From a virus, in IMG/VR virus record IMGVR_UViG_3300021960_000440, positions 1-26,163 of that record: a stretch of 26,163 nucleotides of DNA; one strand, 5' to 3'. The notes under the pieces were generated by a model. It was not told the DNA's origin. It saw nothing but the letters and a program-made list of their open reading frames with translations, and searched no databases. Positions 1 through 7,423 of the stretch are shown here, piece by piece (the stretch's first letter is position 1; every line of letters starts with the position of its first letter). A program made the position numbers and the translations under genes.

Positions 1-2406
1 TGCCACAACATTAGCATAAAATGTAACTTCTGTTTCTGTAAATAAAGCAACATTGGCGCCGTCTACAATAATCTCAACATTTCCAGGATCAATGCCATCG
101 TCATTGACGGCTATTTCTGTATCATCTGCAACTAGTCCACCTGACGATAACCCACTAAGTTCAGAATTTAAATATCCTAAGGTAACAACGTCTGTGTCTG
201 CTACTGGATCAGCCGCTGATAGTGGTGCTTCAAATCCAGATGAATCTAATACGCTCAGCACACCATTTTCATCTCTCAATGTCAAGTTACCCATGACAAT
301 GGTGTTACCTGCTAGATATAAATCTCTCCATCTTAAACTGTCTGAACCCAGATCATAGGTAACATTAGCAGTTGGTAATACATGTCCTGTTACGTTTACA
401 TTTGATGATGTTAGATAAACTTCAGCACTACCTAAACGCAGAGCACCTACAGAAGTAGAATCCACTGTTAGATGTCTTACTTCAATGATATCTGTGGTCA
501 GCGGAACTTCAGCAAAAGTAATAACATTGCCTGATATATTGTAAGCTGATGCTGGCTGTTGTATAGTACCGTTGATACTGACAAACACAGCGTCATTGGT
601 TGATTCTTGGCTAAGTACAAAGGCATTGCCAACACCATCGGGTGTGATGATATCTGATGAAATAACTGCCTGGCCAGGAACTTTCCAAATTGTTCCATTC
701 CAAAACTCAATACTATTTCTTTCAGTATTGTAACGGAAATATCCTTCTTCAGCTGATACAGGTCTTTCAGATTCTAATCCTGACGGAATGTGCATGACAC
801 CGTTACTTGAAAATGCTACCAATCCATTAAGTGTTAAATTACCAGTGGTTGCACTAATTGTGTCATCTTCAAAGACTATGTCTTCAACTGTTGTGGTCGT
901 GTCATTGACGTTACCAACCAAAGTACCATCTACTGTGATTTCAATATAACCAGGATCAATGCCATCATCATTTAAGATAATACTAGTGTCATCTGCAGAC
1001 ATAGTTGGTGATGCACTGCTAATAGCAGACTGTAGATATGATAGAGTAACTGCATCTTGAGAACTAACTGGATCAGCAAGATTAACAATGTAACTGTTAT
1101 TAACATCAACTACGCCATCACCTGGACTTATTGTAATGTTTGATGTTAATGTAGATATTGTGTTGTCAATGAATGTAACATTACCCACTTGTGTCAGAGT
1201 AACATTGGCAATGTTTGTGATACGACCTTTACTGTCAACTGTGATCTTTGGAATTCTATCTGCATACTCGTCATCAGCTGAACCATATATTCCAGCAACC
1301 ACTCCTGTGTCAACTAATTCAACATTGATATTTGAATATGTACCGTATCCTACTACATCACCAGTAATTTGAAGATTTGAATTGTCTGTTAATGCTCGAT
1401 TACCTGCTTCATATAATTCTGTGGTTATAACAGTGGTAGCGGATACCGTTCCAGTAACGTCGACATTGGCAATATTTGAAGATACTATAATGTCCCCACT
1501 GACTGTGGTTATTGTTGTATCATTGACATTAATATTTCCTACTCTATTTAGAGTGATAGTATTAGCTGATGTAGCACGTCCTTTTTCATCCAATGTTATC
1601 TGTGCTATGCCAACATTAGAACCATACGTATCTGCTACAACACCAGTGTTAGCCAATGTTACAGCAATATTTGAGTAAATTCCTGTACCAGTAGCATCAC
1701 CTGTAACAGAAATATTAGTTATTTCAGTTAATACTCTATTACCAGAATCGTACAATTCATCAGCATTAATAATTCCGCCTGAGGTATTTCCACTGAGAGA
1801 AATGTTTCCACCAACAGTGATACTTTCTACATTGATATTACCTAAATTAGTAATATTGTATTGATCCTGTGTTAGTATTGTACCGTATATTCCTTGACTG
1901 CTGATAGTATTAGCGTATACTGATTCATACCAAAGAGTGATATCACCAATGGTACCTGACGAGTTTGAAAAAGGTAGTATTGATTCTGTTTGTATTGTAC
2001 CTGTGGTGGTTATGTTACCATCAACAGCTAAACTTATTAAATTTCCTAAACTGGTGATATTAGGTTGAGCATTGGTTGTTAATGTTCCAGTAATACTGTC
2101 TGAAGAAAAATATGTAGCATTAATGTTGCCACTATAGATGTGATCAACATATATTTCATTCCACCAATTAGAATTAGAACCAATGTTGTAAGTTAAATTA
2201 GCTGAAGTATATAGATTACCGTCTACAGCTAATATATCGCCGCGAACTGTAAGAGGAGCCGTAGGTATTTCTTCGTTAATTCCCACATAGAAATTAGCGA
2301 AATCCATGTAAACTAATGTATTACCTGAAGTGGTGAATTGTAGATCTAGACCTTGTCTATCTAAATTTGGTAATAACGCCGCTCCGGGTACACGTCCTAT
2401 AGCCAT
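1..2406 (-). CDS. Long fibre-like virion protein with internal repeats (C-terminus outside the window)
   Basis: The frame reading down from ATG 2406 stays open for 802 codons to the left edge, so the C-terminus is missing. A Shine-Dalgarno (SD) sequence ACAGGAG sits just upstream. The product is rich in Asn, Thr, Val, Ile and Gly, with short beta-strand-like stretches and almost no Cys, as in phage fibre and other trimeric surface proteins. Internal repeats are clear. Two units carrying LY-[DE]-[SA]-GNR, then TGVVA and KGR, lie at about 1490-1760 and 1140-1420. Two copies of DDGIDPG followed by VDG lie at about 925-1075 and 60-215. Two units with a GS-x-W-[RN]-[DE]-[LI]-Y motif lie at about 2115-2215 and 290-370. 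These motifs are familiar from tail fibre and virion surface proteins of marine T4-like phages. Its exact position in the virion (tail fibre, whisker or capsid fibre) is unknown. Confidence 0.85.
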   Translation of the reverse strand, partial: MAIGRVPGAALLPNLDRQGLDLQFTTSGNTLVYMDFANFYVGINEEIPTAPLTVRGDILAVDGNLYTSANLTYNIGSNSNWWNEIYVDHIYSGNINATYFSSDSITGTLTTNAQPNITSLGNLISLAVDGNITTTGTIQTESILPFSNSSGTIGDITLWYESVYANTISSQGIYGTILTQDQYNITNLGNINVESITVGGNISLSGNTSGGIINADELYDSGNRVLTEITNISVTGDATGTGIYSNIAVTLANTGVVADTYGSNVGIAQITLDEKGRATSANTITLNRVGNINVNDTTITTVSGDIIVSSNIANVDVTGTVSATTVITTELYEAGNRALTDNSNLQITGDVVGYGTYSNINVELVDTGVVAGIYGSADDEYADRIPKITVDSKGRITNIANVTLTQVGNVTFIDNTISTLTSNITISPGDGVVDVNNSYIVNLADPVSSQDAVTLSYLQSAISSASPTMSADDTSIILNDDGIDPGYIEITVDGTLVGNVNDTTTTVEDIVFEDDTISATTGNLTLNGLVAFSSNGVMHIPSGLESERPVSAEEGYFRYNTERNSIEFWNGTIWKVPGQAVISSDIITPDGVGNAFVLSQESTNDAVFVSINGTIQQPASAYNISGNVITFAEVPLTTDIIEVRHLTVDSTSVGALRLGSAEVYLTSSNVNVTGHVLPTANVTYDLGSDSLRWRDLYLAGNTIVMGNLTLRDENGVLSVLDSSGFEAPLSAADPVADTDVVTLGYLNSELSGLSSGGLVADDTEIAVNDDGIDPGNVEIIVDGANVALFTETEVTFYANVVA

Positions 2407-2424
2407 CTAAAAACTCCTGTTACA

Positions 2425-2433
2425 GTATTTATC
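2425..2433 (-). promoter_or_regulatory. Possible T4-type late promoter for the fibre gene
   Basis: Minus strand reads GATAAATAC, one base off the T4 late octamer TATAAATA. It lies between the stop of the preceding gene (2440) and the SD of the fibre gene. The leader would be very short, about 13 nt, so this is only moderately supported. Confidence 0.45.
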
Positions 2434-2439
2434 TGTAAA

Positions 2440-2751
2440 TTACGATGCGGTCGTGCTAGAGAAATTGTGTAATACCAAAATAGTTGCTGAACTTGTTGGA
2501 GTACTGGTAAATGTTATATTAGTAGTACCGTCAAATGTGTAGTTCACACCTGGATTTTGATAAACAGTATTCAAAAATACAAGAACCTGTGCTTCTTCTC
2601 CACTGCTGTATGAATATGACATCGCCCCAAACACATTATTAACATTATCGCCTGTGAATGCGTCTTTAACTATTTGCACACTTCCTTCTTGTGCTACTGA
2701 TTGCCAACTTGAACCATCATAAAATTCAATTGAACTAGTAGATGTATTCAT
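2440..2751 (-). CDS. Small fibre-like structural protein, 103 aa (possible C-terminal part of a split protein)
   Basis: The 103-residue product begins with MNTSTSSIEFYDGSSW. This matches the N-T-x-x-x-x-[IV]-E-[FY]-[YW]-[DN]-G-x-x-W module seen inside many marine phage fibre proteins. The same module occurs in the neighbouring long fibre gene (IEFWNGTIW, near 700). The second half carries a Q-x-P-G-x-[NS]-Y-T-F-x-G-x-T element, also typical of these proteins; the fibre gene has a related QQPASAYNISG. Its ATG overlaps the TGA of the 37-codon frame upstream by ATGA. In related proteins the residues before the module belong to the same chain, so this may be the second half of a gene split by a one-base shift. 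The function is structural by inference. Confidence 0.7.
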   Translation of the reverse strand: MNTSTSSIEFYDGSSWQSVAQEGSVQIVKDAFTGDNVNNVFGAMSYSYSSGEEAQVLVFLNTVYQNPGVNYTFDGTTNITFTSTPTSSATILVLHNFSSTTAS

Positions 2752-2861
2752 CTTGTTTGTCCTACTACTGCTGGATTAGGCCCAACAGAGTTAGTTCCCA
2801 CTGGAATTCCTAAAGCATAACTTCCTGATCGAAATTTAGTATTTTTAAGTAAATGTCCCAT
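2748..2861 (-). CDS. 37-aa fibre-type N-terminal fragment, translationally coupled on both sides
   Basis: Read from ATG 2861, this frame encodes 37 residues beginning MGHLLKNTKF and ending VVGQTR. The start overlaps the upstream stop (TAATG) and the stop overlaps the downstream start (ATGA), so ribosomes could pass along all three genes. The residues F-x-S-G-S-Y-A-L-x-[IL]-P-x-G-T resemble the beginning of marine phage structural proteins, in which the next segment is normally G-x-x-R-[FY]-N-T. Here that segment is divided: GQTR ends this frame and MNT opens the next. It could be a real small protein, the first half of a frameshifted gene, or a sequencing or assembly indel. Confidence 0.6.
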   Translation of the reverse strand: MGHLLKNTKFRSGSYALGIPVGTNSVGPNPAVVGQTR

Positions 2862-3172
2862 TATAAACCTACGTAACTAACTGTTGCTGTTATAGCATTA
2901 TCTGCTGATGCACTTGCTTGAAGTGTGTCATCATCTGTTAATACTAATTTTTCCATATCAACCACAAAAGTATCACCACTTGTGATTTGTACATCTTTAT
3001 AAATTTGTACATTAGCATCAACTGTGCCTGTGCCAGCTGGAACAGCATAGAGATCAAATGTTCTTGTTACAGAATCTGTATTACAAAAATACATCACTGA
3101 AACCACTGTATCTCCTGAACTGACATAGACATTTGATACTGATGTTGTTAATAGACTGTTAGTTATTGCCAT
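2861..3172 (-). CDS. Small beta-rich virion-associated protein, 103 aa
   Basis: The start ATG 3172 is preceded by AGGAAC at SD distance. The product begins MAITNSLLTTSVSNVYVSS and continues with alternating polar and hydrophobic residues (VMYFCNTD, TFDLYAVPAG, LVLTDDDTLQASAS), consistent with a small all-beta domain. From memory, proteins with the [ST]-x-x-x-x-[IV]-Y-x-S-S-G-[DN] start and the CN...TFDLY pattern recur beside fibre genes in marine myoviruses. I cannot give a T4 equivalent. Its stop overlaps the next start by TAATG, so it is translated together with the 37-aa frame. A role as a virion surface protein or fibre tip is inferred. Confidence 0.7.
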   Translation of the reverse strand: MAITNSLLTTSVSNVYVSSGDTVVSVMYFCNTDSVTRTFDLYAVPAGTGTVDANVQIYKDVQITSGDTFVVDMEKLVLTDDDTLQASASADNAITATVSYVGL

Positions 3173-3180
3173 AGTTGTTC

Positions 3181-3810
3181 CTATAATATCAATGAAAAAG
3201 CAAACGATCTGCTTTTTGTTATTAGTTCTTTATTAGCGGCTTCCCCGTTAAGAACATAGACGCCTGACTGCCCCTGTCCCGGAGTATCTGCATAAACAAT
3301 AGTTGCCCCACTTACTGCTACATTTGGAATTGGGGATGAGTTGTTTAATTGTATGTTACCATCAAATTCAATAATTCCATTACCACCTGCCACAATAGCA
3401 TGATTTGAAACTCCAAGGTTACCACCTAAGAATGGATCTGGATCATCAGCTACCTGTGTTAGACCAGCACCGCTACCTACAGAAGTAAGTATGTTAGCAA
3501 AAGTTGTTCCGTCTGTGGTTATTTGCCAACGATCAACGTATTCATTAAAAATTAGAGATACATTACCTAATGTGCCTCTATCAACAGCAACACCTGCATA
3601 GCCAAGAGTAACACCAGCACCTGGTTCACCTATGTTTAGTCTTAAAACATTGTCTTCAATTTCTGTGTTGGTTGACGTAATTGATGATGATAATCCCGTA
3701 ACTACTAGGTTACCTACAACTCTAATAGTTTCACTTTCTAAAGTAATATTAGCACCAGCTTCTGGTGCATTAATTAAATAGTTGCTATTGGTTTTTTTGA
3801 TGATTGCCAT
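3181..3810 (-). CDS. Fibre-like virion structural protein, 209 aa
   Basis: ATG 3810 follows a TGGAA SD-like stretch and a late-promoter-like CATAAATA. The N-terminus resembles head-fibre or neck-fibre proteins, with an early ITLESETIRVVGNLVVTG stretch. The middle contains ITSTNTEIEDNVLRLNIGE, then a GITLKG-type segment (here GVTLGYAGVAVDRG) and NVSLIFNEYVDRWQ. This order of 'definition list plus observed weight' motifs is familiar from structural proteins of marine T4-like phages. The rest is Gly- and Asn-rich with no catalytic motif. It is closely followed by the 103-aa beta-rich gene (8-base gap), so the two are probably co-expressed late. The exact place in the virion is unknown. Confidence 0.7.
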   Translation of the reverse strand: MAIIKKTNSNYLINAPEAGANITLESETIRVVGNLVVTGLSSSITSTNTEIEDNVLRLNIGEPGAGVTLGYAGVAVDRGTLGNVSLIFNEYVDRWQITTDGTTFANILTSVGSGAGLTQVADDPDPFLGGNLGVSNHAIVAGGNGIIEFDGNIQLNNSSPIPNVAVSGATIVYADTPGQGQSGVYVLNGEAANKELITKSRSFAFSLIL

Positions 3811-3832
3811 TTATTTAAATTCCATTTTTTAT

Positions 3833-3840
3833 TATTTATG
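3833..3840 (-). promoter_or_regulatory. Late promoter-like element
   Basis: Minus strand CATAAATA, one mismatch to TATAAATA, 22 bases upstream of ATG 3810 and downstream of a terminator. This suggests that the fibre genes form a separate late transcription unit. Confidence 0.6.
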
Positions 3841-3861
3841 CTAATCTTAAATCATCATGAC

Positions 3862-3890
3862 AAAAAAATAGCACCCGTAGGTGCTATTTT
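3862..3890 (-). terminator. Rho-independent terminator after the 133-aa structural gene
   Basis: An 11-bp perfect stem (3865-3875 with 3880-3890) closes a CGTA loop. On the minus strand it ends in a run of seven T. It lies 15 bases after the stop of the 3906-4307 gene. Confidence 0.9.
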
Positions 3891-3905
3891 GTAAGTTATA
3901 ATAAC

Positions 3906-4307
3906 TTATGGTGCTAAAATAGAAACTGATACGTTTTCAACTTGGTCACCGTCAGCAATAGCTGAATAGCCACCGTTAACTGTGTCTAATGCTGTCCAAT
4001 CAACTTTAGCATAGTCATCAAATTGTACACCATCATCTTGTACTAACACTGCTGTTTGATTGAAAAGTTTAACAACAAAGTACTGACCACCATCTGAATC
4101 TAATGCTGTGATTCTCATTTCACCTTCGTTTGGTGCTGTTGTAACTAACAAGCAATCACTAGTACCTTCACTATTTGTTACATTGAAAGTTTTTGAACCT
4201 TTTTGTGAATTGATTGATGTTACTGTATCTTCAGCTGAACCACCTACTACATAAGCATTAGCATTAAAGTCTTCAGCAAGATATCTTTTATTTACTGGAC
4301 GTCCCAT
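3906..4307 (-). CDS. Putative virion structural protein downstream of the major capsid gene, 133 aa
   Basis: ATG 4307 has a strong SD (AAGGAG). The product starts MGRPVNKRYLAEDFNANAY. The MGRP-[LV]-NKRY start is one I recognise from small proteins encoded next to gene 23 in marine T4-like phages. The remainder alternates Val, Thr and Ser strands with Asp/Gly turns (SQKGSKTFNVTN, GQYFVVKLFNQ) and looks like a small beta-barrel. The gene has its own late-promoter-like element, a structured leader and a strong terminator, so it can be expressed independently of the capsid operon, perhaps at high level. A capsid-decoration or head-fibre role is an inference from position. Confidence 0.7.
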   Translation of the reverse strand: MGRPVNKRYLAEDFNANAYVVGGSAEDTVTSINSQKGSKTFNVTNSEGTSDCLLVTTAPNEGEMRITALDSDGGQYFVVKLFNQTAVLVQDDGVQFDDYAKVDWTALDTVNGGYSAIADGDQVENVSVSILAP

Positions 4308-4347
4308 TTGTTTTCTCCTTTTTTTAAAATGGCGTTCTAGGCCCTAC

Positions 4348-4377
4348 GCGGTGGGTACCGCATAAGTTCATATGAAC
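4348..4377 (-). promoter_or_regulatory. Structured leader: 12-bp palindrome and GC hairpin
   Basis: GTTCATATGAAC at 4366-4377 is a perfect 12-bp palindrome. Directly downstream on the minus strand lies a 5-bp stem (4348-4352 with 4357-4361) with a 4-base loop. Both fall at or just after the expected start of transcription from the late-type element at 4382-4390. They could stabilise the 5' end of the mRNA or bind a dimeric protein; the sequence does not say which. Confidence 0.5.
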
Positions 4378-4381
4378 AATA

Positions 4382-4390
4382 GTATTTATT
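4382..4390 (-). promoter_or_regulatory. Late promoter-like element
   Basis: Minus strand AATAAATAC, one mismatch to the TATAAATA octamer, about 75 bases upstream of ATG 4307 and just after the capsid gene terminator. Confidence 0.6.
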
Positions 4391-4400
4391 TTAAACTTAA

Positions 4401-4426
4401 AACAAAAGGCCCATATAGGGCCTTTT
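4401..4426 (-). terminator. Rho-independent terminator after the major capsid gene
   Basis: A 9-bp perfect stem (4404-4412 with 4418-4426) with an ATATA loop. The minus-strand 3' side runs into TTTTGTT. It sits 27 bases downstream of the gp23 stop. Confidence 0.88.
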
Positions 4427-4453
4427 GAGTAAAGTTCACTGCTAAACTTATTC

Positions 4454-5626
4454 TTATTGGAAAGATAAGTTAGAAACTGTGATTTCTTCTAAGTAGTCAG
4501 CCGCATTACCAAGAGATGAAGCTGTGTTTGATAATTCAACATAGCCATATCTTGTCATAAAGCCTACTACTGGTTCAAATGTTGCTGGGTCAAGAACAAC
4601 ACCAGAAGACATTAATGGAACGTATGGGCAGTAGAATGCCGCCGCATCAGCTTCACTAGAACCTTTGTAACCTACTAATACAGGTTTGTCGTCTGCCGCA
4701 TAACCGTCAACATACACTTTCATAGCACCGTTTAATGTACCAACGAATTTAGTGTTTGTTGGAGCTTCAAATGTACCTTCTGTACTACGTGCAAAAGCAG
4801 AAGTAGTTGCAGATTGTAACACTGTTAATGAAGCTGGAGACACAACTGCCCAGTTACCTGCGCCACGACGTGTTCTTTGTGCAATCAAGTTAGCCGCACG
4901 GTTGATAAGAACTGCTAAAGCCGCATGTTCGTCACCAACGAATGTTGCTGTACCTGAAACTGTTGATTGGTTGTAACCATAAGTAGAACCTGCTAAAGCA
5001 CGTAATGAACTTAAGATTTCTTGATCAATTTCAACAGTAATTTCTTGTGCTAAAGCCGCCATAATTTCTGCTTCAACATCTAAACCGTGCATAGATTGTG
5101 CATCTTGAGCGGCTTCAAATGTCCAACGTGCAGACAATTTACGTGTTTTTGCTTCAACAACTTGTTTTAAGATTTGAACGTTGATTCTGTTACCTGGAAC
5201 ACCTTCAAGTGTTGATGTTGAAGATGCTTTACCAGCTGAAGTACCAGAATATGCAGTTGCAATCTTAAATGGTGATAAAGCTTCGTCACCAGCATATACT
5301 TGGTCGCCGTCTGTTACTGCGCCTGATGGATCAGCATAACGTACACGTAATGTATGGATCTGTGCTACAGGACCAGTCATTGGTTGTACGCCAACGATTT
5401 CATTAGCGATAACTGTTGGCATAACACGTCGAATCACTGGAAGAATAACTCTATTTAATGTTGCAACGTTACCTACTGCTGTTGCACCACTAGTAGCATT
5501 CTCAACTAAGTGTTTCTTAGTGTTTTCTAAAATTACAGCCATTGTGGTTCTTTTAGAACCTTGTAGACCTTCTAACAGGGCGTCTTTGGTCTCATTCCAA
5601 CGGCCTTCTAATAGTTGGTTTGTCAT
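4454..5626 (-). CDS. gp23: Major capsid protein (gp23-like), 390 aa
   Basis: This is the hexamer-forming subunit of the T4-type head. Several gp23 hallmarks are visible: an N-terminal prodomain (residues 1-42) and the segment TLNRVILPVIRRVMPTVIANEIVGVQPM (residues 57-84, cited here as TLNRVILPVIRRV then MPTVIANEIVGVQPM). The C-terminal portion has FYCPYVPLM and RYGYVELS elements. It follows gene 22 and lies in the conserved order 20-21-22-23. L41-V-E42 fits the L/I-x-E rule for prohead protease cleavage, so residues 1-42 are probably removed in assembly; this is inferred. At 390 residues it is shorter than T4 gp23 (521). The SD AAGGAAA precedes ATG 5626. No late octamer lies in the 31-base gap before it, so it probably relies on upstream promoters. 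Confidence 0.97.
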   Translation of the reverse strand: MTNQLLEGRWNETKDALLEGLQGSKRTTMAVILENTKKHLVENATSGATAVGNVATLNRVILPVIRRVMPTVIANEIVGVQPMTGPVAQIHTLRVRYADPSGAVTDGDQVYAGDEALSPFKIATAYSGTSAGKASSTSTLEGVPGNRINVQILKQVVEAKTRKLSARWTFEAAQDAQSMHGLDVEAEIMAALAQEITVEIDQEILSSLRALAGSTYGYNQSTVSGTATFVGDEHAALAVLINRAANLIAQRTRRGAGNWAVVSPASLTVLQSATTSAFARSTEGTFEAPTNTKFVGTLNGAMKVYVDGYAADDKPVLVGYKGSSEADAAAFYCPYVPLMSSGVVLDPATFEPVVGFMTRYGYVELSNTASSLGNAADYLEEITVSNLSFQ

Positions 5627-5657
5627 TTTTATATTTCCTTTTAATTAAAAGTTACTA

Positions 5658-6758
5658 CTATTTTAGCCCTGCTAAACGTTTGATTTCAATAACGTTGTTA
5701 TCGTCTTCTGTAACGTTGTTTTTAGCAGATTTATTACCAGTTACTTCCGCACGTCCTTCAGATAAAACCGGTTTTTCGACCTTTGCTTTAACTGGAGTAT
5801 TGTTCAAAACTGCTGGCAAATACTTGTCATATGCTGATCTGAGTTTATCAGTCTGCACACCTTCGAGTAAGTCACTCATAATTGAGGCTTTCTCTTTGTT
5901 TAACGTACCAAGTAATTCATTAAGTGTGTCCTTACGGTCAGCACTTTCCTTGATTACTCGAATTTCACGTTCTTTTGATTCAACTAAAGTTTCTTTTTCA
6001 TCAATTGCTTTTTTACTTTCAGCAATTATTTGATCTTTTTCATCAATTACTGCTTGAAGTTTAGCAAGTTCTTTGTTCTCATTTAAATGAGTAACAGCAA
6101 ACTCATTAGCAAATGCTTCGAAGATTCTACGTCCAAACATGTTCTCGCGAGCACTTTGGATGTCTTCTTTTAGTTGAGCTAATTCTGAGCCTAGATTGTT
6201 TGTTACTGATTCTTTAACAAGATTAGCACTACGTTTAATAAAGGCTTTTTGTAGTTCAGCAAGTTTTGTTTTTGCTTCTGCTACAAGTTTAACTTTAGTT
6301 TCAACAACTGCTTTCTTGTCTTGATCAAACTCTTTGATCTCTTCAGCTAACGCATGGATTACAAATTTCTCTAGTTTAGCAATAGCTTCACTGTGAACTT
6401 TGCGATCTGCACGCAAATCTTTGATCTCTTCAGTTAATTTAGCAATTAAAAAATTGTTAAATTTTTCTGTGCTTTCAACCATTTGTTTTTTAAACTTAAC
6501 ACGGTCTTCAGCAAGAGCTTGTTTTTCTTCGGCAAAATCTTTGATTTCAGCGGAGAGTGTTTCAGTAACCATTTTGTCTAGAGCTTCAACCATTACTTTT
6601 TTGTCATGCTCATAGCGACCCGCAAACTCTTCACGCAATTCTGCACGAACTTGTTCACGTGTTTCATTTAATTTAGATTCCCAAGCTTCAGTTATAGCAG
6701 TTTGAGTCTCTTCATTAATGATGCCACTATCTAACAATGGTTTGATAGCATCTAACAT
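5658..6758 (-). CDS. gp22: Prohead core scaffold protein (gp22-like), 366 aa
   Basis: This is a highly charged Lys/Glu-rich, largely helical protein lying between genes 21 and 23, the T4 position of the major scaffold. The N-terminus (residues 1-30, LDAIKPLLDSGIINEE) resembles the start of other gp22 proteins. Residues 30-280 are almost continuous predicted coiled coil, including several FA/LAEEIKE-type repeats (near residues 75, 112 and 137). The C-terminus carries a short NVIEIKRLAGLK tail like those of scaffolds that bind the capsid shell. The scaffold would be degraded by gp21 during maturation. The ATG 6758 SD (AGGAG) overlaps the gp21 stop, showing translational coupling. Confidence 0.92.
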   Translation of the reverse strand: MLDAIKPLLDSGIINEETQTAITEAWESKLNETREQVRAELREEFAGRYEHDKKVMVEALDKMVTETLSAEIKDFAEEKQALAEDRVKFKKQMVESTEKFNNFLIAKLTEEIKDLRADRKVHSEAIAKLEKFVIHALAEEIKEFDQDKKAVVETKVKLVAEAKTKLAELQKAFIKRSANLVKESVTNNLGSELAQLKEDIQSARENMFGRRIFEAFANEFAVTHLNENKELAKLQAVIDEKDQIIAESKKAIDEKETLVESKEREIRVIKESADRKDTLNELLGTLNKEKASIMSDLLEGVQTDKLRSAYDKYLPAVLNNTPVKAKVEKPVLSEGRAEVTGNKSAKNNVTEDDNNVIEIKRLAGLK

Positions 6759-6767
6759 TGTGATCTC

Positions 6768-7409
6768 CTATTTAATTTTCAGATCTTTGATTAAGCGTGT
6801 TACTTGCTCTTTCAAATATTTCTGTACTTTTTGATCTGCACTGGCTTCACGTGCCATTTCGAATACCTTAGCACCACCACGCATATTCATCAGTCCTTCA
6901 TAGATCGCTGTTGGATACGCATTAGGAGCACTAGGTTGTGCAACTACATCAACTGTGACTATTTCAAAGTCACTAACTTTACCGTCAGCTTCGTTAACAT
7001 TACCACTGCCACGTGAGCTAACACCAAGTTTTACACCACTTTCCAACATGGTCTTAACTAATTGACCCATTGGAGTTGGTAAAATCTTTAATTTGCCATA
7101 GCCGTTTGGTCCATCCATCCACATTTCTGTGATCATGTGTGAAACACGGTCTAGGTTAATTTTCAAATCATCTGGGTGGTCTACTTCGCCTAAGACGCTG
7201 TAGCCACCAGTGATTTGTTCATTAAGAGTAGAAACAGCAGTGGCAATTTCATTTACAGGATATACACGTTCATTGTGATTTTTAACACCACCCTGAATAC
7301 ATATACCTTTCATGTAGAGATTTTTGCCACTGCCGTCTTTGGTATCTTCTGCTAGAATTTCCATTCTAGCCGCGTCAAATGTCAAATTCTCTTTTAGATA
7401 TAATGCCAT
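6768..7409 (-). CDS. gp21: Prohead maturation protease (gp21-like), 213 aa
   Basis: This serine protease is expected to cleave scaffold, core and capsid proteins inside the prohead. The herpesvirus-like/gp21 fold motifs are present: GEVDHP with His78, and GVSSRG with Ser131/Ser132. A DFEIVTVDVVAQPSAPNA segment follows, as in the family. The N-terminal region, GICIQGGVKNHNERVYP, is also typical of gp21. Length is close to T4 gp21 (212). It sits directly upstream of the scaffold gene, whose SD overlaps the stop of this gene. ATG 7409 follows TTTAGGAAAC as SD. Confidence 0.97.
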   Translation of the reverse strand: MALYLKENLTFDAARMEILAEDTKDGSGKNLYMKGICIQGGVKNHNERVYPVNEIATAVSTLNEQITGGYSVLGEVDHPDDLKINLDRVSHMITEMWMDGPNGYGKLKILPTPMGQLVKTMLESGVKLGVSSRGSGNVNEADGKVSDFEIVTVDVVAQPSAPNAYPTAIYEGLMNMRGGAKVFEMAREASADQKVQKYLKEQVTRLIKDLKIK

Positions 7410-7423
7410 CTTAGTTTCCTAAA

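Noticed and set aside
53-1678. Plus-strand frames within 1-2406
   Set aside because: They are antisense to the open minus-strand fibre frame, have no SD, and translate to Ser/Thr/Val-rich sequence without family motifs.
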